Below, one piece after another: positions 54,350 through 62,944 of a DNA stretch of 64,000 bases; position 1 is the stretch's first letter, and each line of letters opens with the position of its first letter. Position numbers and translations under genes: made by a program. Source of the DNA: Bacteroidales bacterium. Lineage in GTDB: Bacteria > Bacteroidota > Bacteroidia > Bacteroidales > WCHB1-69. Under the pieces are notes generated by a model. The model was not told where the DNA came from and made no database searches. It saw only the letters and a program-made list of their open reading frames with translations. The stretch is from positions 15,966-79,965 of the forward strand of contig JAFXPL010000168.1 in the NCBI GenBank assembly GCA_017527945.1, read 5' to 3'.

Positions 54350-55776
54350 TTGGATTGGCTTTTTGAATATGCAAAAGTACGTTTTTTTTCAGCTCGTAGC
54401 TTTACCAGTTTTTTGTTCCTGGAGACAGGCAGTTTGTCACCGCTCAACTCGTCAATGTATTTTTCCGGTTCGGTGCGGATCAGGTAGAGGGCGTTTTCGT
54501 ACAACGCTTGTTCGACGCTTATGTTTCGGGCTTTGGCGGATCTCACGGTTTCGGCGTGCCACTCCGGGTTGGCTTCGATGATTTTCATGACTTTCCGTGC
54601 GATGGAGTCGGTGGCTTCTTTGTCAAAGCAGAGGCGAACCAGCGCGTTGGGAAGAAATTGGCTGCCAAGCTCGTAAAGTTGCAAAGTGCCGTAATTGAGC
54701 ATGATGTAGTCGGCGCTCATCAGCTCACTGTCGAGATCCAGATCCAGTGTGGAGCCGTTTTCGTGTTCCTCGTCCCCATGAACCTCGTAGTTGTAATACC
54801 AATAGGGGGCTTTCCGGAATATCTCAAGCATGGGGATGTTGAAGACAAAATTCCAGTAGAAAGAGTCGCCGATGGTAAGGAGCGAGGGCTTCTCGGCGGT
54901 GCTGTCGTGCACGACCTTGACATCAGCGTAATAATAAGGCGGGGATTTGATTTTGAAGGCCAGGTTGAGTACCTTTTCGAGGTCATTGTCAGGGTATCGG
55001 GCGTCCGCCTCATATTTTTCGCCTATTTCTATGTTGTTGAGATTCTGGTTTCCAAGGACTTCGATATACCGGATGATGGAGTCGAAAACATGGACGGCGG
55101 CGATGTTGCTCCAATGGATTCCTGTCTTGTAGAACAAAGGATATTCCGCAGAATTCTTGATGGCTTTGAAGATTGGAACGTTGTCAATATAGTTGATACC
55201 CAGTTCGTTGAACCGTTTTATGTAGAACTCATATGCACGGACTCCCACCGGCCTCGAATAGGACTTGTTTTCGGGGAGATATTCCGGATAGATGACATCC
55301 TTGCCGGGATTTATGTTAACGAAGATGTGGATGCCGTGCTCTTTCAGCAATTCTTGCACCTTCCACATTCTAAGCGCTTCAGTTTCAAATATTTGCTTCA
55401 TCGCAGCCGTGTCGTCCGTGTATTTGTACATGGAACTTTCGTAGTGGTCTCTGACATACACCTCCTCGAACAGCCAACCGTCTTTCCCTTCCATGATGGT
55501 GGAGTTGTTGGCCTCGCCGAAGCAGCTCCAAAGCCATTGGTTGTAGGCGCGGATCAGCCATTCCCGGAATCCGCAGTGCTCCCGCAGATATTTCTCTGTT
55601 TCGCTTTGGAATGTGCCGTCGGTGTAGCTTTTGAGCGTGAGTTTCGGCTTTTCGGTCTCCATGACGGCACCGTTGAGCGCCGGCAGCGGTAGGAGGCCGG
55701 TAAAAGTCTGGAACAAAACAAGTGACAGTAGCGCCACTGTGGCAACAAACAGGATTTTATGGAAATGTTTCTTCAT
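54346..55776 (-). CDS. AlgJ/AlgX-like SGNH acetyltransferase
   Basis: 476 residues. One N-terminal membrane helix (ILFVATVALLSLVLFQTFTGLL, about 8-29) leads to an AlgX/AlgJ-type SGNH domain: EKYLREHCGFREWLIRAYNQ, EGKDGWLFEE, then FYKTGIHWSN and TIGDSFYWNF. The nucleophile S305 of GDSF and H221 of HW are present. The Asp of the usual DxHW is Gly219, so the catalytic triad looks incomplete. With the MBOAT protein encoded 6 bases upstream it forms the pair that passes acetyl groups across the inner membrane to an exopolysaccharide. The polysaccharide is not identified here. Confidence 0.82.
   Translation of the reverse strand: MKKHFHKILFVATVALLSLVLFQTFTGLLPLPALNGAVMETEKPKLTLKSYTDGTFQSETEKYLREHCGFREWLIRAYNQWLWSCFGEANNSTIMEGKDGWLFEEVYVRDHYESSMYKYTDDTAAMKQIFETEALRMWKVQELLKEHGIHIFVNINPGKDVIYPEYLPENKSYSRPVGVRAYEFYIKRFNELGINYIDNVPIFKAIKNSAEYPLFYKTGIHWSNIAAVHVFDSIIRYIEVLGNQNLNNIEIGEKYEADARYPDNDLEKVLNLAFKIKSPPYYYADVKVVHDSTAEKPSLLTIGDSFYWNFVFNIPMLEIFRKAPYWYYNYEVHGDEEHENGSTLDLDLDSELMSADYIMLNYGTLQLYELGSQFLPNALVRLCFDKEATDSIARKVMKIIEANPEWHAETVRSAKARNISVEQALYENALYLIRTEPEKYIDELSGDKLPVSRNKKLVKLRAEKKRTFAYSKSQSK
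54372..54379 (-). promoter_or_regulatory. -7 box inside AlgJ-like gene, for S46 gene
   Basis: The complement is TACTTTTG, followed by CATA, 23 bases before the S46 ATG and within the last codons of the AlgJ-like gene. It could give the peptidase its own promoter in addition to read-through. Confidence 0.45.
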
Positions 55777-55782
55777 GGCTGG

Positions 55783-57201
55783 TTAGAATCGGAAATAGAT
55801 GAACGGACTGAAGCCGGTCGCATTGAGCGCACCGAGGCAGAACAGGAATAAGGTGATGCTGACGAGCCATGCGGCAAGATGCTGCCGACGGGAGTAATCT
55901 GTGTAAAAAACAAGGTCTTGCAGCTTTTTCCCAAACGGGAACAAGGTGAGGAAAGAGAAGACGAGCGCCAGGGCGAGCATGGTGAAGAAATGCGGACTGC
56001 CGATGTCGGCGAATGACCGGAAATCAAAGGCAAAAAGCCTTGAGATGAAGACAGCGGCGTCGGAAAGGTTTTCAATGCGGAAGATGGCCCATCCCACGGT
56101 GACAATGACGAATGTGATGAGGACACTCGGCAACCTGCCCATTTTTTCATAGATTTTGCCTAAGCCCATCCGTTCGAGCACGAGCCAGAAACCGTGGTAG
56201 GCGCCCCAAACGACGAAGTTCCAGCTCGCTCCGTGCCACAAGCCGGAGAGGAGAAACACAACCCACAAGTTGAAATATGTTCTTGGCCGAGAGCAACGGT
56301 TGCCGCCCAACGGGATGTAAAGGTAGTTGCGCATGAAACTGCCCAGCGTGATGTGCCAGCGGCGCCAGAACTCGCTGACGCTTGCAGAGTTATATGGACT
56401 ATTGAAGTTCTCTGGGAAATGGAATCCCATCATTTTCCCGAGTCCGATGGCCATGTCGGAGTAGCCCGAGAAATCGAAATAGAGCTGCATGGTATAGGCC
56501 ACGATGGTGACCCAGGCGGTTCCGGTCCCCATGGCCGACAAATCTCCGGCCAAAAGGATGTCCACCTGTTTCCCGATGACATCCGCCACGAGGATTTTCT
56601 TGGACAGTCCTATCACGAAGCGGTAGAAACCCTGAAGGATTTCCGGCCAGTTCCTCTCACGATGGCGGATTTCCTCCGCGATGTCGCGATACCGCACAAT
56701 GGGGCCAGCGATGAGCTGCGGGAACATGAGAATGTACAGCATGTAATCCGTGAGCCTCTCCATGGGCGGCATTTCTTTCCGATAGACATCGACGACGTAG
56801 GTGATGGACTGGAAGGTGAAGAAGGAGATGCCGATGGGAAGCAGCACTTTCGCAAACGCGAAAGGTTTCAGCCCGAAAAGCCCGAGAAGGACATTCAGGT
56901 TGTCCATGAAGAAATTCGCATACTTGAAGTAGCCCAGAAGCCCCAAGCTGACCAGGATGGCAACGCCGGCAAAGAGTTTCCGATAGGTCGGATTCGCCGT
57001 TTGGTGCATTCGTTTCACCAAATAGAAGTTCAGGGCTGTCGAGGCGAGGAGCAGGAAGACGAACGTAGGGGCTCCGAAGGCGTAGAACACGACGGAGAAC
57101 AGCAGAATGACAATGTTTTGCCAGCTTTTCGGACATGCGAAATAGCAAATCAGAAAAACGGGCAGGAAGATCAGAAGGAAGACATTGCTACTGAAAACCA
57201 T
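55783..57201 (-). CDS. MBOAT family membrane O-acyltransferase (AlgI-like)
   Basis: 472 residues with about ten to eleven hydrophobic helices, starting MVFSSNVFLLIFLPVFLICYF. MBOAT signatures are GISFFTFQSITYVVDVYR, FPQLIAGPIVRY, LYFDFSGYSDMAIGLGKMMGF and FWRRWHITLGSFMRNYLYIPLGG. The catalytic His is in LLSGLWHGASWNFVVWGAYHG. It would move acyl groups, probably acetyl, across the inner membrane to the AlgJ-like partner encoded 6 bases downstream. It follows upp by only 3 bases, although the two functions are unrelated. Confidence 0.93.
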   Translation of the reverse strand: MVFSSNVFLLIFLPVFLICYFACPKSWQNIVILLFSVVFYAFGAPTFVFLLLASTALNFYLVKRMHQTANPTYRKLFAGVAILVSLGLLGYFKYANFFMDNLNVLLGLFGLKPFAFAKVLLPIGISFFTFQSITYVVDVYRKEMPPMERLTDYMLYILMFPQLIAGPIVRYRDIAEEIRHRERNWPEILQGFYRFVIGLSKKILVADVIGKQVDILLAGDLSAMGTGTAWVTIVAYTMQLYFDFSGYSDMAIGLGKMMGFHFPENFNSPYNSASVSEFWRRWHITLGSFMRNYLYIPLGGNRCSRPRTYFNLWVVFLLSGLWHGASWNFVVWGAYHGFWLVLERMGLGKIYEKMGRLPSVLITFVIVTVGWAIFRIENLSDAAVFISRLFAFDFRSFADIGSPHFFTMLALALVFSFLTLFPFGKKLQDLVFYTDYSRRQHLAAWLVSITLFLFCLGALNATGFSPFIYFRF

Positions 57202-57204
57202 CGG

Positions 57205-57861
57205 CTACTCTTTGATTCCGTATGCCAGGTCGCCGGCATCGCCGAGGCCGGGCACGATAAAGGACTGGGCGGTGAGTTCCTCATCGATGGCCCCCATCCA
57301 GAAGGTGCAGCTTTCGTCGGGGAGTTTGCTCATCACATAATCGAGGCCCTGACGGCTGGCGATGACGCTCACGATGTGCGTGTGCAAAGGTTCGCCTTTG
57401 GACAACAGTTCCTCGTAGGTGAGGGCGAGGGATTGTCCCGTGGCCAACATCGGGTCGCACAGAATCAGCGTCTTGCCGTCCAGGTCGGGCGAGGAGAGGT
57501 AGTCAACCTGAATCTCGAACGAGCCGTCGCGCTCGTACTTCCGGAAGGCGGAGATGAAGGCGTTCTCGGCACGGTCGAAGTAGTTGAGCATTCCTTGGTG
57601 CAGGGGCAGCCCGGCGCGGAGAATAGTGGCCAACACCGGCTTCTCCGTCAGGCGCGGGATGTTGGCGATGCCTAACGGCGTGGTCACCTCCGTGTCCGCA
57701 TATTCCATGTTTTTGCTGATTTCATAGGCGAAAATCTCGCCGATACGCTCCAAATTCCGGCGGAAGCGCATACTGTCCACCTGTACCTCGGCACTGCGCA
57801 CCTCGGCAATGAACTCGTTGAAAAGGGAGTTGCGACTCCCAAGGATGTGAAGATTACTCAT
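57205..57861 (-). CDS. upp: uracil phosphoribosyltransferase
   Basis: 218 residues. Converts uracil and PRPP to UMP. Signatures: ILRAGLPLHQGML near residue 85, the PRPP-binding motif LILCDPMLATGQSLALTYE, SVIASRQGLDYV and the C-terminal uracil-binding end FIVPGLGDAGDLAYGIKE. Length matches the Bacteroidota form. The start is preceded by a degenerate repeat array (57869-57900) and a 28-base palindrome (57920-57947), the same arrangement as at prmA. MBOAT, AlgJ-like and S46 genes follow closely downstream. Confidence 0.96.
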   Translation of the reverse strand: MSNLHILGSRNSLFNEFIAEVRSAEVQVDSMRFRRNLERIGEIFAYEISKNMEYADTEVTTPLGIANIPRLTEKPVLATILRAGLPLHQGMLNYFDRAENAFISAFRKYERDGSFEIQVDYLSSPDLDGKTLILCDPMLATGQSLALTYEELLSKGEPLHTHIVSVIASRQGLDYVMSKLPDESCTFWMGAIDEELTAQSFIVPGLGDAGDLAYGIKE

Positions 57862-57868
57862 AATGTAA

Positions 57869-57900
57869 AGTTTAAGGTTTGATGGTTAGAGGTTAAAGGC
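57869..57900. repeat. degenerate 7-8-base array in front of upp
   Basis: On the plus strand the units read TTTAAGG, TTTGATGG, TTAGAGG and TTAAAGG. It is followed after about 20 bases by the second palindrome copy. Confidence 0.5.
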
Positions 57901-57919
57901 TGTTAGATAATGGGGGTAT

Positions 57920-57947
57920 GTGGAGACGCAAGATTTCGCGTCTCTAC
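57920..57947. repeat. 28-base palindrome, copy 2
   Basis: The arms GTGGAGACGCAAGA and TTTCGCGTCTCTAC match the copy at 1070-1097 in length, sequence and position. Both lie about 14 bases beyond the stop of the upstream minus-strand gene (here purB) and before the start of the next one (here upp). Confidence 0.7.
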
Positions 57948-57960
57948 AATGCCATACATT

Positions 57961-59256
57961 TTATTCGCCGAAGACCCGTTCGAAGATGGCGGGCACCTGT
58001 TTGAGATAGTATTCGAGGGTGAAGCATTGGTCGAGTTCGTCGGGGGTGAAGTGGGCCATGACGGTTTCGTTTTGGGCGAGAAGTTCTTTGTAGTCCTGTC
58101 CTTCGAACCAGGCTTTCATAGCGATGGGCTGCACGAGGTCGTAGGCACTTTCGCGGGAGAAGCCCTTGTTGATGAGGGCGGTCATGACGCGCTGCGCGAA
58201 GATGACCTTGTGGGTCAGGTAGATGTTTTTCAGCATGTTTTCCGGGAACACGACGAGGTTTTCGAGGATGTTGCCGAAGCGGTTGAGCATGTAGTCGAGC
58301 AGGATAGTGGCGTCGGGGAGCATGATGCGTTCGGCGGAGGAGTGGGAGATGTCGCGCTCGTGCCAAAGCGGGATGTCCTCGTAGGCACTGACCATGTAGC
58401 CGCGGAGGATTCTCGCGCAGCCGCACATGTTCTCGCTGCCGATGGGATTGCGCTTGTGGGGCATCGCGGAGGAGCCTTTCTGTCCTTTGCCGAAGGCCTC
58501 CTCGGCCTCGCGGAGCTCCGTGCGTTGCCAGTGGCGCACCTCGACGGCCATCTGCTCCATGGTGGAGGCGATGAGCGCGAGGGTACCCATGTAGTGGGCG
58601 TGGCGGTCGCGCTGCAGCACCTGTGTGGAGATGCGGGCGGAATGGATGCCGAGCTGTTCGCAGACATAGTCCTGCACGAACGGCGGGGTGTTGGCGAAGT
58701 TGCCCACGGCACCGCTGATTTTGCCGCACTCCACATCGGCGGCGGCCATCTCGAAACGCTCGATGTTGCGGCGCATCTCCTCGAACCACAACGCCCACTT
58801 CAGCCCGAGGGCGGTGATGTCGGCGTGCACACCATGCGTGCGCCCGATGCAGGGCGTGTCCTTGAACTCGTATGCCCGTCTCTTGAGAATCTCGATGAAC
58901 CGCTGCAGGTCTTTGCGGAGGATGTTGTTGGCCTGTTTGAGGAGGTAGCCGTTGGCGGTGTCCACCACGTCGGTGGAGGTGAGCCCGTAGTGCACCCACT
59001 TCTTCTCGTCGCCGAGGCTCTCGCTCACGGCGCGGGTGAACGCCACGATGTCGTGACGGGTCTCCTTCTCGATTTCGTATATGCGTTGCACATCGAAGGT
59101 GGCCTTCGTGCGCAGTTTCTCAACGTCTTCAGCCGGAATCACGCCGAGTTGGCTCCATGCGGCGGCGGCTTCAATCTCCACTTTCAAATAGGCGCCGAAT
59201 TTGTTTTCCTCTGTCCAGACGGCGCTCATCTCCGGACGCGAATAACGGGGTATCAT
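57961..59256 (-). CDS. purB: adenylosuccinate lyase
   Basis: 431 residues, matching the Bacillus subtilis-type PurB almost from end to end. It begins [20 protein letters not shown] and holds [43 protein letters not shown] and the signature [17 protein letters not shown] with the catalytic Ser loop. It splits fumarate from SAICAR and adenylosuccinate in purine synthesis. The start at 59256 is clear from the family; the longer frame upstream crosses a repeat array. A TATCTTTG box lies 22 bases upstream. Confidence 0.97.
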   Translation of the reverse strand: MIPRYSRPEMSAVWTEENKFGAYLKVEIEAAAAWSQLGVIPAEDVEKLRTKATFDVQRIYEIEKETRHDIVAFTRAVSESLGDEKKWVHYGLTSTDVVDTANGYLLKQANNILRKDLQRFIEILKRRAYEFKDTPCIGRTHGVHADITALGLKWALWFEEMRRNIERFEMAAADVECGKISGAVGNFANTPPFVQDYVCEQLGIHSARISTQVLQRDRHAHYMGTLALIASTMEQMAVEVRHWQRTELREAEEAFGKGQKGSSAMPHKRNPIGSENMCGCARILRGYMVSAYEDIPLWHERDISHSSAERIMLPDATILLDYMLNRFGNILENLVVFPENMLKNIYLTHKVIFAQRVMTALINKGFSRESAYDLVQPIAMKAWFEGQDYKELLAQNETVMAHFTPDELDQCFTLEYYLKQVPAIFERVFGE

Positions 59257-59277
59257 AATCGCAAAATATTTTCGCGG

Positions 59278-59285
59278 CAAAGATA
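59278..59285 (-). promoter_or_regulatory. -7 box of purB
   Basis: The complement is TATCTTTG, followed by GCCGCG, 22 bases before the ATG at 59256. The repeat array at 59292 begins right behind it, so the array would occupy the -10 to -60 side of this promoter. Confidence 0.65.
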
Positions 59286-59291
59286 CAAAAT

Positions 59292-59340
59292 AATGAAGAA
59301 TGGAGAATGGGGAATTAAGAATTAAGAATGGAGAATTGAG
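59292..59340. repeat. degenerate array of gaat-type units upstream of purB
   Basis: The plus strand reads AATGAAGAATGGAGAATGGG and continues with GAATTAAGAATTAAGAATGG and GAGAATTGAG, that is, about six units of 7-8 bases built on GAATDRA. It lies between the end of the FGE-fold gene and the purB promoter. Confidence 0.7.
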
Positions 59341-59374
59341 ACTTTGGGGGCGGGAGTCGACGGGTGTCTGGATA

Positions 59375-60133
59375 TTATTCGGGTTCCTTGTCCAGGACCA
59401 GGCGGAAGCCGATGTAGTTGAACGGGGAGTTGGGGATGCTTTGGCTGCGGGCGGAAACGCGGCAGACATCCCAATAGCTGGTCATGCAGCCGCCGCGATA
59501 GACCTTGGTTTCGCCCAAGTTGTACCCGGTCGGGTTCACGAGCGTCTCGGCGGAATTCCATTCATAGAGGTCGAAGCCGTCGCTGCACCATTCATAGACA
59601 TTGCCGCTCATGTCATAGATGCCCAGCTCGTTGGGTTTCCGGGTCCCGACCGCGTGGGGCTTGTTCCCGCTGTTCTTCTTGCACCAGGCCACCTCCTCCA
59701 GGTCATTGGATCCGCTGAACCTGTAGTTGTGGGAAAGCCGGCCGCCGCGGGCTGCGTATTCCCATTCCGCCTCGGTGGGCAAACGGTATTTCCTGCCCGT
59801 GAGTTGGTTCAGTTTGGCAATGAAGGTCTGCGCCTCGTACCAGCTGACGCGCGTGACGGGCAGGCTGTCGCCGGTGACCTTGGAGGGATTCTTGCCGCCC
59901 ATCACCGCCATCCAGAGCGCTTGGGTTACCTCGTACTTGGCGATGTAGAAGTCGTTGAGTTGCACCGGATGGGCTGGGGCTTCGTTGCGGGAGCAGTCGG
60001 CATGACTGTCCGTGCAGCCCATCATGAATTCTCCCCCCTGCACGTACACCAACTCGATGGTGGGGAGCTGTGCGCAGGCCGGCAATGCCAGCATGACCGC
60101 AACAATGGCGAAGAAAAAGTACCTGTTTTTCAT
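59375..60133 (-). CDS. exported formylglycine-generating-enzyme-fold (SUMF1) protein
   Basis: 252 residues. The N-terminus [20 protein letters not shown] is a signal with a possible lipobox (LPAC). The FGE/SUMF1 fold follows: [78 protein letters not shown] and [19 protein letters not shown]. The last motif lacks the exact cysteine arrangement of active formylglycine-generating enzymes, and no sulfatase gene is near, so a binding or structural role is as likely as catalysis. Bases 62057-62110 repeat its 5' end in a decayed form. Confidence 0.85.
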   Translation of the reverse strand: MKNRYFFFAIVAVMLALPACAQLPTIELVYVQGGEFMMGCTDSHADCSRNEAPAHPVQLNDFYIAKYEVTQALWMAVMGGKNPSKVTGDSLPVTRVSWYEAQTFIAKLNQLTGRKYRLPTEAEWEYAARGGRLSHNYRFSGSNDLEEVAWCKKNSGNKPHAVGTRKPNELGIYDMSGNVYEWCSDGFDLYEWNSAETLVNPTGYNLGETKVYRGGCMTSYWDVCRVSARSQSIPNSPFNYIGFRLVLDKEPE

Positions 60134-60193
60134 AACTTTAAAGATTTAAGTTCTCTTTTTGCGACTGTCTTTTTTTCAAAAAGTTTAAGGCTC

Positions 60194-60201
60194 CAAAGTT
60201 A
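60194..60201 (-). promoter_or_regulatory. probable -7 box of FGE-fold gene
   Basis: The complement is TAACTTTG, a TAnnTTTG match about 60 bases before the ATG at 60133. It is divergent from the box at 60215-60222. Confidence 0.45.
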
Positions 60202-60214
60202 GAATAATTTTTTG

Positions 60215-60222
60215 TACTTTTG
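60215..60222 (+). promoter_or_regulatory. -7 box of the gene at 60251
   Basis: TACTTTTG followed by tcggg, 28 bases before the ATG at 60251. Confidence 0.55.
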
Positions 60223-60250
60223 TCGGGTAAATATTTATCATCATTAATTT

Positions 60251-61798
60251 ATGAAAAGATTATCCATTATAGCCCTGTTGCTCGGACTGTTAACCCTGTC
60301 GGGTGCTGCGCAAACCTCTTCCCTTGGCGGCCCTGTCGTGAACATGCAGAAAAACGCCGGAGTGTGGATTCTGGACAACAACAATGACCATGTTGTCTTT
60401 GCCACTCTGCAACCCGGGATCCCACGCGGGTACGAGGACTTCCTGATTCACCGATACGACAAGCATGCCCACACCATGGAGACCCAAAAGCTGGATGATG
60501 ACCTGGATTGCCGTTTTGCCTATTATTACGACAACCGGGAAATTGCCGTCAAACCAGCCACAAACAGCAAAACCAAATCCATCGAATATCTCAGGGCATC
60601 CGTGCCTTCGGCCGTTTCTTCCAAAGCAATTAAGAAATTGGACTTCACCTCTTTCTATCAAGTGCCTTTGGAGTCGTACAGGTACACTTCTTCTCAAATA
60701 GCCTTTTCGCCAGACCGGTCAAAGTTCGCCATACTGACCATCCTGAAGCCAAAATCCGACAAACAAGCCGCGCATGTTGCCGATGTCGCCGTATTCGAGG
60801 ACAATGGCAGTCTCCTATGGCATCAACGCCAGCTCGCCCGTTGGATGGTCAACGATGAAATGCCATTCTTTCTGTCGGACGACGGGGTTGTCTATACGGC
60901 GGAATATGGCAGTTATTACAATGAATACGCCCATCAGAAAGATTCGCTCCACATTTCAGTTTACAGCAATGACGATGTCCGGAATTATGTGGAAGGCTTC
61001 GGTGACGGAGCCGTGTTTAATTGCGGGAAGAGGATCTTGAAAGACGGCCGTTTTGTTGTTTGCGGAGTACCCTGCACAAACAAGCGCAATTCCGGCCGGT
61101 TGCTCACCTATTTTGTCTCTCCGGACGGTGAAGTGGAGATGGAGGAATCCTCTTTTGAACTGTCCCTTGACGACGGGCATCGGTATGAATACAACGAGCT
61201 CAACAGCGGCCTTGAAAAGTTCCTCCCCTACATTTTTGAAGTTAAAGAGCTGGATGACGGGAAATTACTTATAGTCGGCGAGTATAATTACCGGACTCAG
61301 GTGGGCACCTCCGTCACCATTGGCGGCGCGTGGGGCGTTGAGGAAATCATGGGCTACGTTTCCCGCAATCTTTTCGTAGCAACCCTCTCCGGCAAAGGCG
61401 AAGTGCTGTCCACCCATCTCTATCCCCGGGCTACCTCTACACCGGAGATTCGCCGCAAGACATACAATCTCAACCCCCCAGGGGTGTTTGTCCATGCTGG
61501 GAAAAACATGTTGATATACAATGACCACAAGGATAATTTCGCCACGGACAACAGCATTTGGCGTCTCCTGCACAACAACAAGGCTGGAGAGACCTGCGTG
61601 GTGGTCGCCGATGCGCAACAGCAAGGGGCATTCAGCGGCAAAGCGGTTTTCGCTTCCGGGAAATCTCCCTACTTGCCAAGTTCCCCCTATTCAGGCAACT
61701 TCGAGTTCTTCCATACGATTTTGTCATGTGATGAGGATGCTGTATATTACCTGCTAAAGCGTGATGATGGCTTCCACGTGGAACGGATTACTTGGTAA
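60251..61798 (+). CDS. exported protein of unknown function, beta-propeller-like
   Basis: 515 residues with a signal peptide (MKRLSIIALLLGLLTLSGAAQ). The body repeats short beta segments with Asp/Gly turns, such as QIAFSPDRSKFAILTILKP, DVAVFEDNGSLLWHQRQ and ILKDGRFVVCG, which suggests a propeller of about seven blades. No enzymatic motif or sorting domain is visible. I do not recognise the family beyond this. Divergent from the FGE-fold gene; downstream lies a stretch without intact genes. Confidence 0.7.
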   Translation: MKRLSIIALLLGLLTLSGAAQTSSLGGPVVNMQKNAGVWILDNNNDHVVFATLQPGIPRGYEDFLIHRYDKHAHTMETQKLDDDLDCRFAYYYDNREIAVKPATNSKTKSIEYLRASVPSAVSSKAIKKLDFTSFYQVPLESYRYTSSQIAFSPDRSKFAILTILKPKSDKQAAHVADVAVFEDNGSLLWHQRQLARWMVNDEMPFFLSDDGVVYTAEYGSYYNEYAHQKDSLHISVYSNDDVRNYVEGFGDGAVFNCGKRILKDGRFVVCGVPCTNKRNSGRLLTYFVSPDGEVEMEESSFELSLDDGHRYEYNELNSGLEKFLPYIFEVKELDDGKLLIVGEYNYRTQVGTSVTIGGAWGVEEIMGYVSRNLFVATLSGKGEVLSTHLYPRATSTPEIRRKTYNLNPPGVFVHAGKNMLIYNDHKDNFATDNSIWRLLHNNKAGETCVVVADAQQQGAFSGKAVFASGKSPYLPSSPYSGNFEFFHTILSCDEDAVYYLLKRDDGFHVERITW

Positions 61799-61909
61799 TA
61801 CGATAGTTGCCGTTTGCACGGTCTTGCATCTGCGGTTGGGTACCCGATTGTCGTGACAAATGCACAAAAAAGACTTCGAGGCGCCAAAAGCCAGACCTAT
61901 GCTTCCTTT

Positions 61910-61937
61910 GTAGAGAGGCACCACGGCGAGTCTCCCC
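61910..61937. repeat. 28-base palindrome, degenerate copy 3
   Basis: GTAGAGAGGCACC and GGCGAGTCTC keep the outer arms and the spacing of the copies at 1070 and 57920, but the centre and one arm have changed. Confidence 0.45.
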
Positions 61938-61939
61938 CC

Positions 61940-61961
61940 AAAAAAACTTCAATGTTTTTTT
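61940..61961. terminator. A/T hairpin, terminator-like
   Basis: AAAAAAAC and GTTTTTTT pair perfectly around a six-base loop. It may end transcripts of the gene at 60251 or of whatever once lay here. Confidence 0.45.
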
Positions 61962-61987
61962 AGGCATATTTCTTTAGACAACCCCAA

Positions 61988-62101
61988 ATGAAACACAGTT
62001 TTCTTTGCACAATTCTGTTGTTTTCACTTATCTGTCACGGGCAGGAACTGTTTGACAGCATGACCGCAACAATGGCGAAAAAAAGTACCTGTTTTTCATA
62101 A
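61988..62101 (+). pseudogene. chimeric remnant ORF: signal peptide joined to antisense FGE-gene fragment
   Basis: 37 codons. The first about 20 (MKHSFLCTILLFSLICHGQ) are a good signal peptide of an exported protein. The remainder is read from the opposite strand of a decayed copy of the FGE-fold gene's 5' end: bases 62057-62101 match 60089-60136 with a few changes. It is therefore a junction of two gene starts and not a functional gene. Direction and extent are clear; the origin is inference. Confidence 0.5.
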
Positions 62102-62164
62102 CTTTAGAGATTCCAATCCTAATTTCGGGGCCGCACGTTTTTCAAAAAAGTTTAAAGTTCAAGG

Positions 62165-62749
62165 TCAGAACGTGTATCGCACCCCCAAGTTCAGTCCCCA
62201 GTCGAACTTGTGGTCGGCGAACTTGTTGACAGCAAAGACGCAGCGGTAGCCGGGACGGAAGTCGAGCTGCAGGGCAAGCGGGATGTCGAACTTGTACTCC
62301 AGTCCGAAGAAGCCGTTCGCGCCGGCTTTGCAGTTGTGGACACTCCGTCTGGAAACAGAATTCGGGTTCGGGTCGCCCGGATCAGGATTCGGGTTATAAC
62401 CCGCATCGCCCGGCACCAAGCCGATGATGTAGTAGAAAGGTTGCCCGTTGTAGCCGATGCTGCCGCCCAAGCCGGCGAACCCGTACAAACCTTTGTACAA
62501 CCGACCCTCGTACATGAAATTCGGGGCGACCTCCGCTGACCACAGGTGCGAGCCGTAAACGTAACAGTACTTCGTGCCCAAATCGACCTGGATGGCGAAG
62601 TGGTTGGCGGGAAAAAACTTGTATGAAAATGCCTGCGTGGTGCCGAGGGTCGCGCCGACACCTTCCTTATAGGGGGCCTGCGCGTGAGCCAAGGACATGA
62701 CGCCCGCCAAAACAGCGGCGAACAGGATGAAGATGCGGTTCCTTTTCAT
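62165..62749 (-). CDS. small outer-membrane beta-barrel protein
   Basis: 194 residues with a signal peptide (MKRNRIFILFAAVLAGVMSLAHAQ). The rest has alternating strands with aromatic ends typical of eight-strand barrels (FAIQVDLGTKYCYVYGSHLWSAEVAPNFMY, LYGFAGLGGSIGYN, FFGLEYKFDIPLALQLDFRPGYR) and ends in NLGVRYTF, a terminal Phe as in outer-membrane barrels. One loop is Pro/Gly/Asn-rich (NPNPDPGDPNPNS). The function is unknown. A near-match box (complement TATCTTCG, 62820-62827) lies upstream. Confidence 0.75.
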   Translation of the reverse strand: MKRNRIFILFAAVLAGVMSLAHAQAPYKEGVGATLGTTQAFSYKFFPANHFAIQVDLGTKYCYVYGSHLWSAEVAPNFMYEGRLYKGLYGFAGLGGSIGYNGQPFYYIIGLVPGDAGYNPNPDPGDPNPNSVSRRSVHNCKAGANGFFGLEYKFDIPLALQLDFRPGYRCVFAVNKFADHKFDWGLNLGVRYTF

Positions 62750-62916
62750 GATGATATTACTTTTATTGTTCTAACTCACAAAACATTATAAATTTCTTAC
62801 TTGTTTTAGATAACAACGGCGAAGATACATAATATGTGGAAATGGAAATCGTGTTTAGTTGATGCCGGAAAAACAAATACAGATATTGGAAAAAGTTTTT
62901 ATACTTGGAAAATGTG

Positions 62917-62924
62917 TATTTTTG
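62917..62924 (+). promoter_or_regulatory. -7 box of broken HigB-type gene
   Basis: TATTTTTG followed by cgtcg, 20 bases before the ATG at 62945. The sequence GTATaaaATAC directly behind it is a short inverted repeat of the kind that could be an operator. Confidence 0.5.
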
Positions 62925-62944
62925 CGTCGTATAAAATACATACT

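Larger units (their letters stand above)
61799..62164. other. gene-free, decayed stretch
   Basis: 366 bases between two genes. It contains a degenerate copy of the 28-base palindrome (61910-61937), an A/T hairpin (61940-61961), a 37-codon remnant ORF (61988-62101) and, on the other strand, a decayed copy of the first about 45 bases of the FGE-fold gene (62057-62101). The first 110 bases show nothing recognisable. Confidence 0.6.

Noticed and set aside
56194..57675. Open frame of 493 codons on the plus strand
   Set aside because: It runs across the antisense of two recognised genes (MBOAT and upp), which rules it out.
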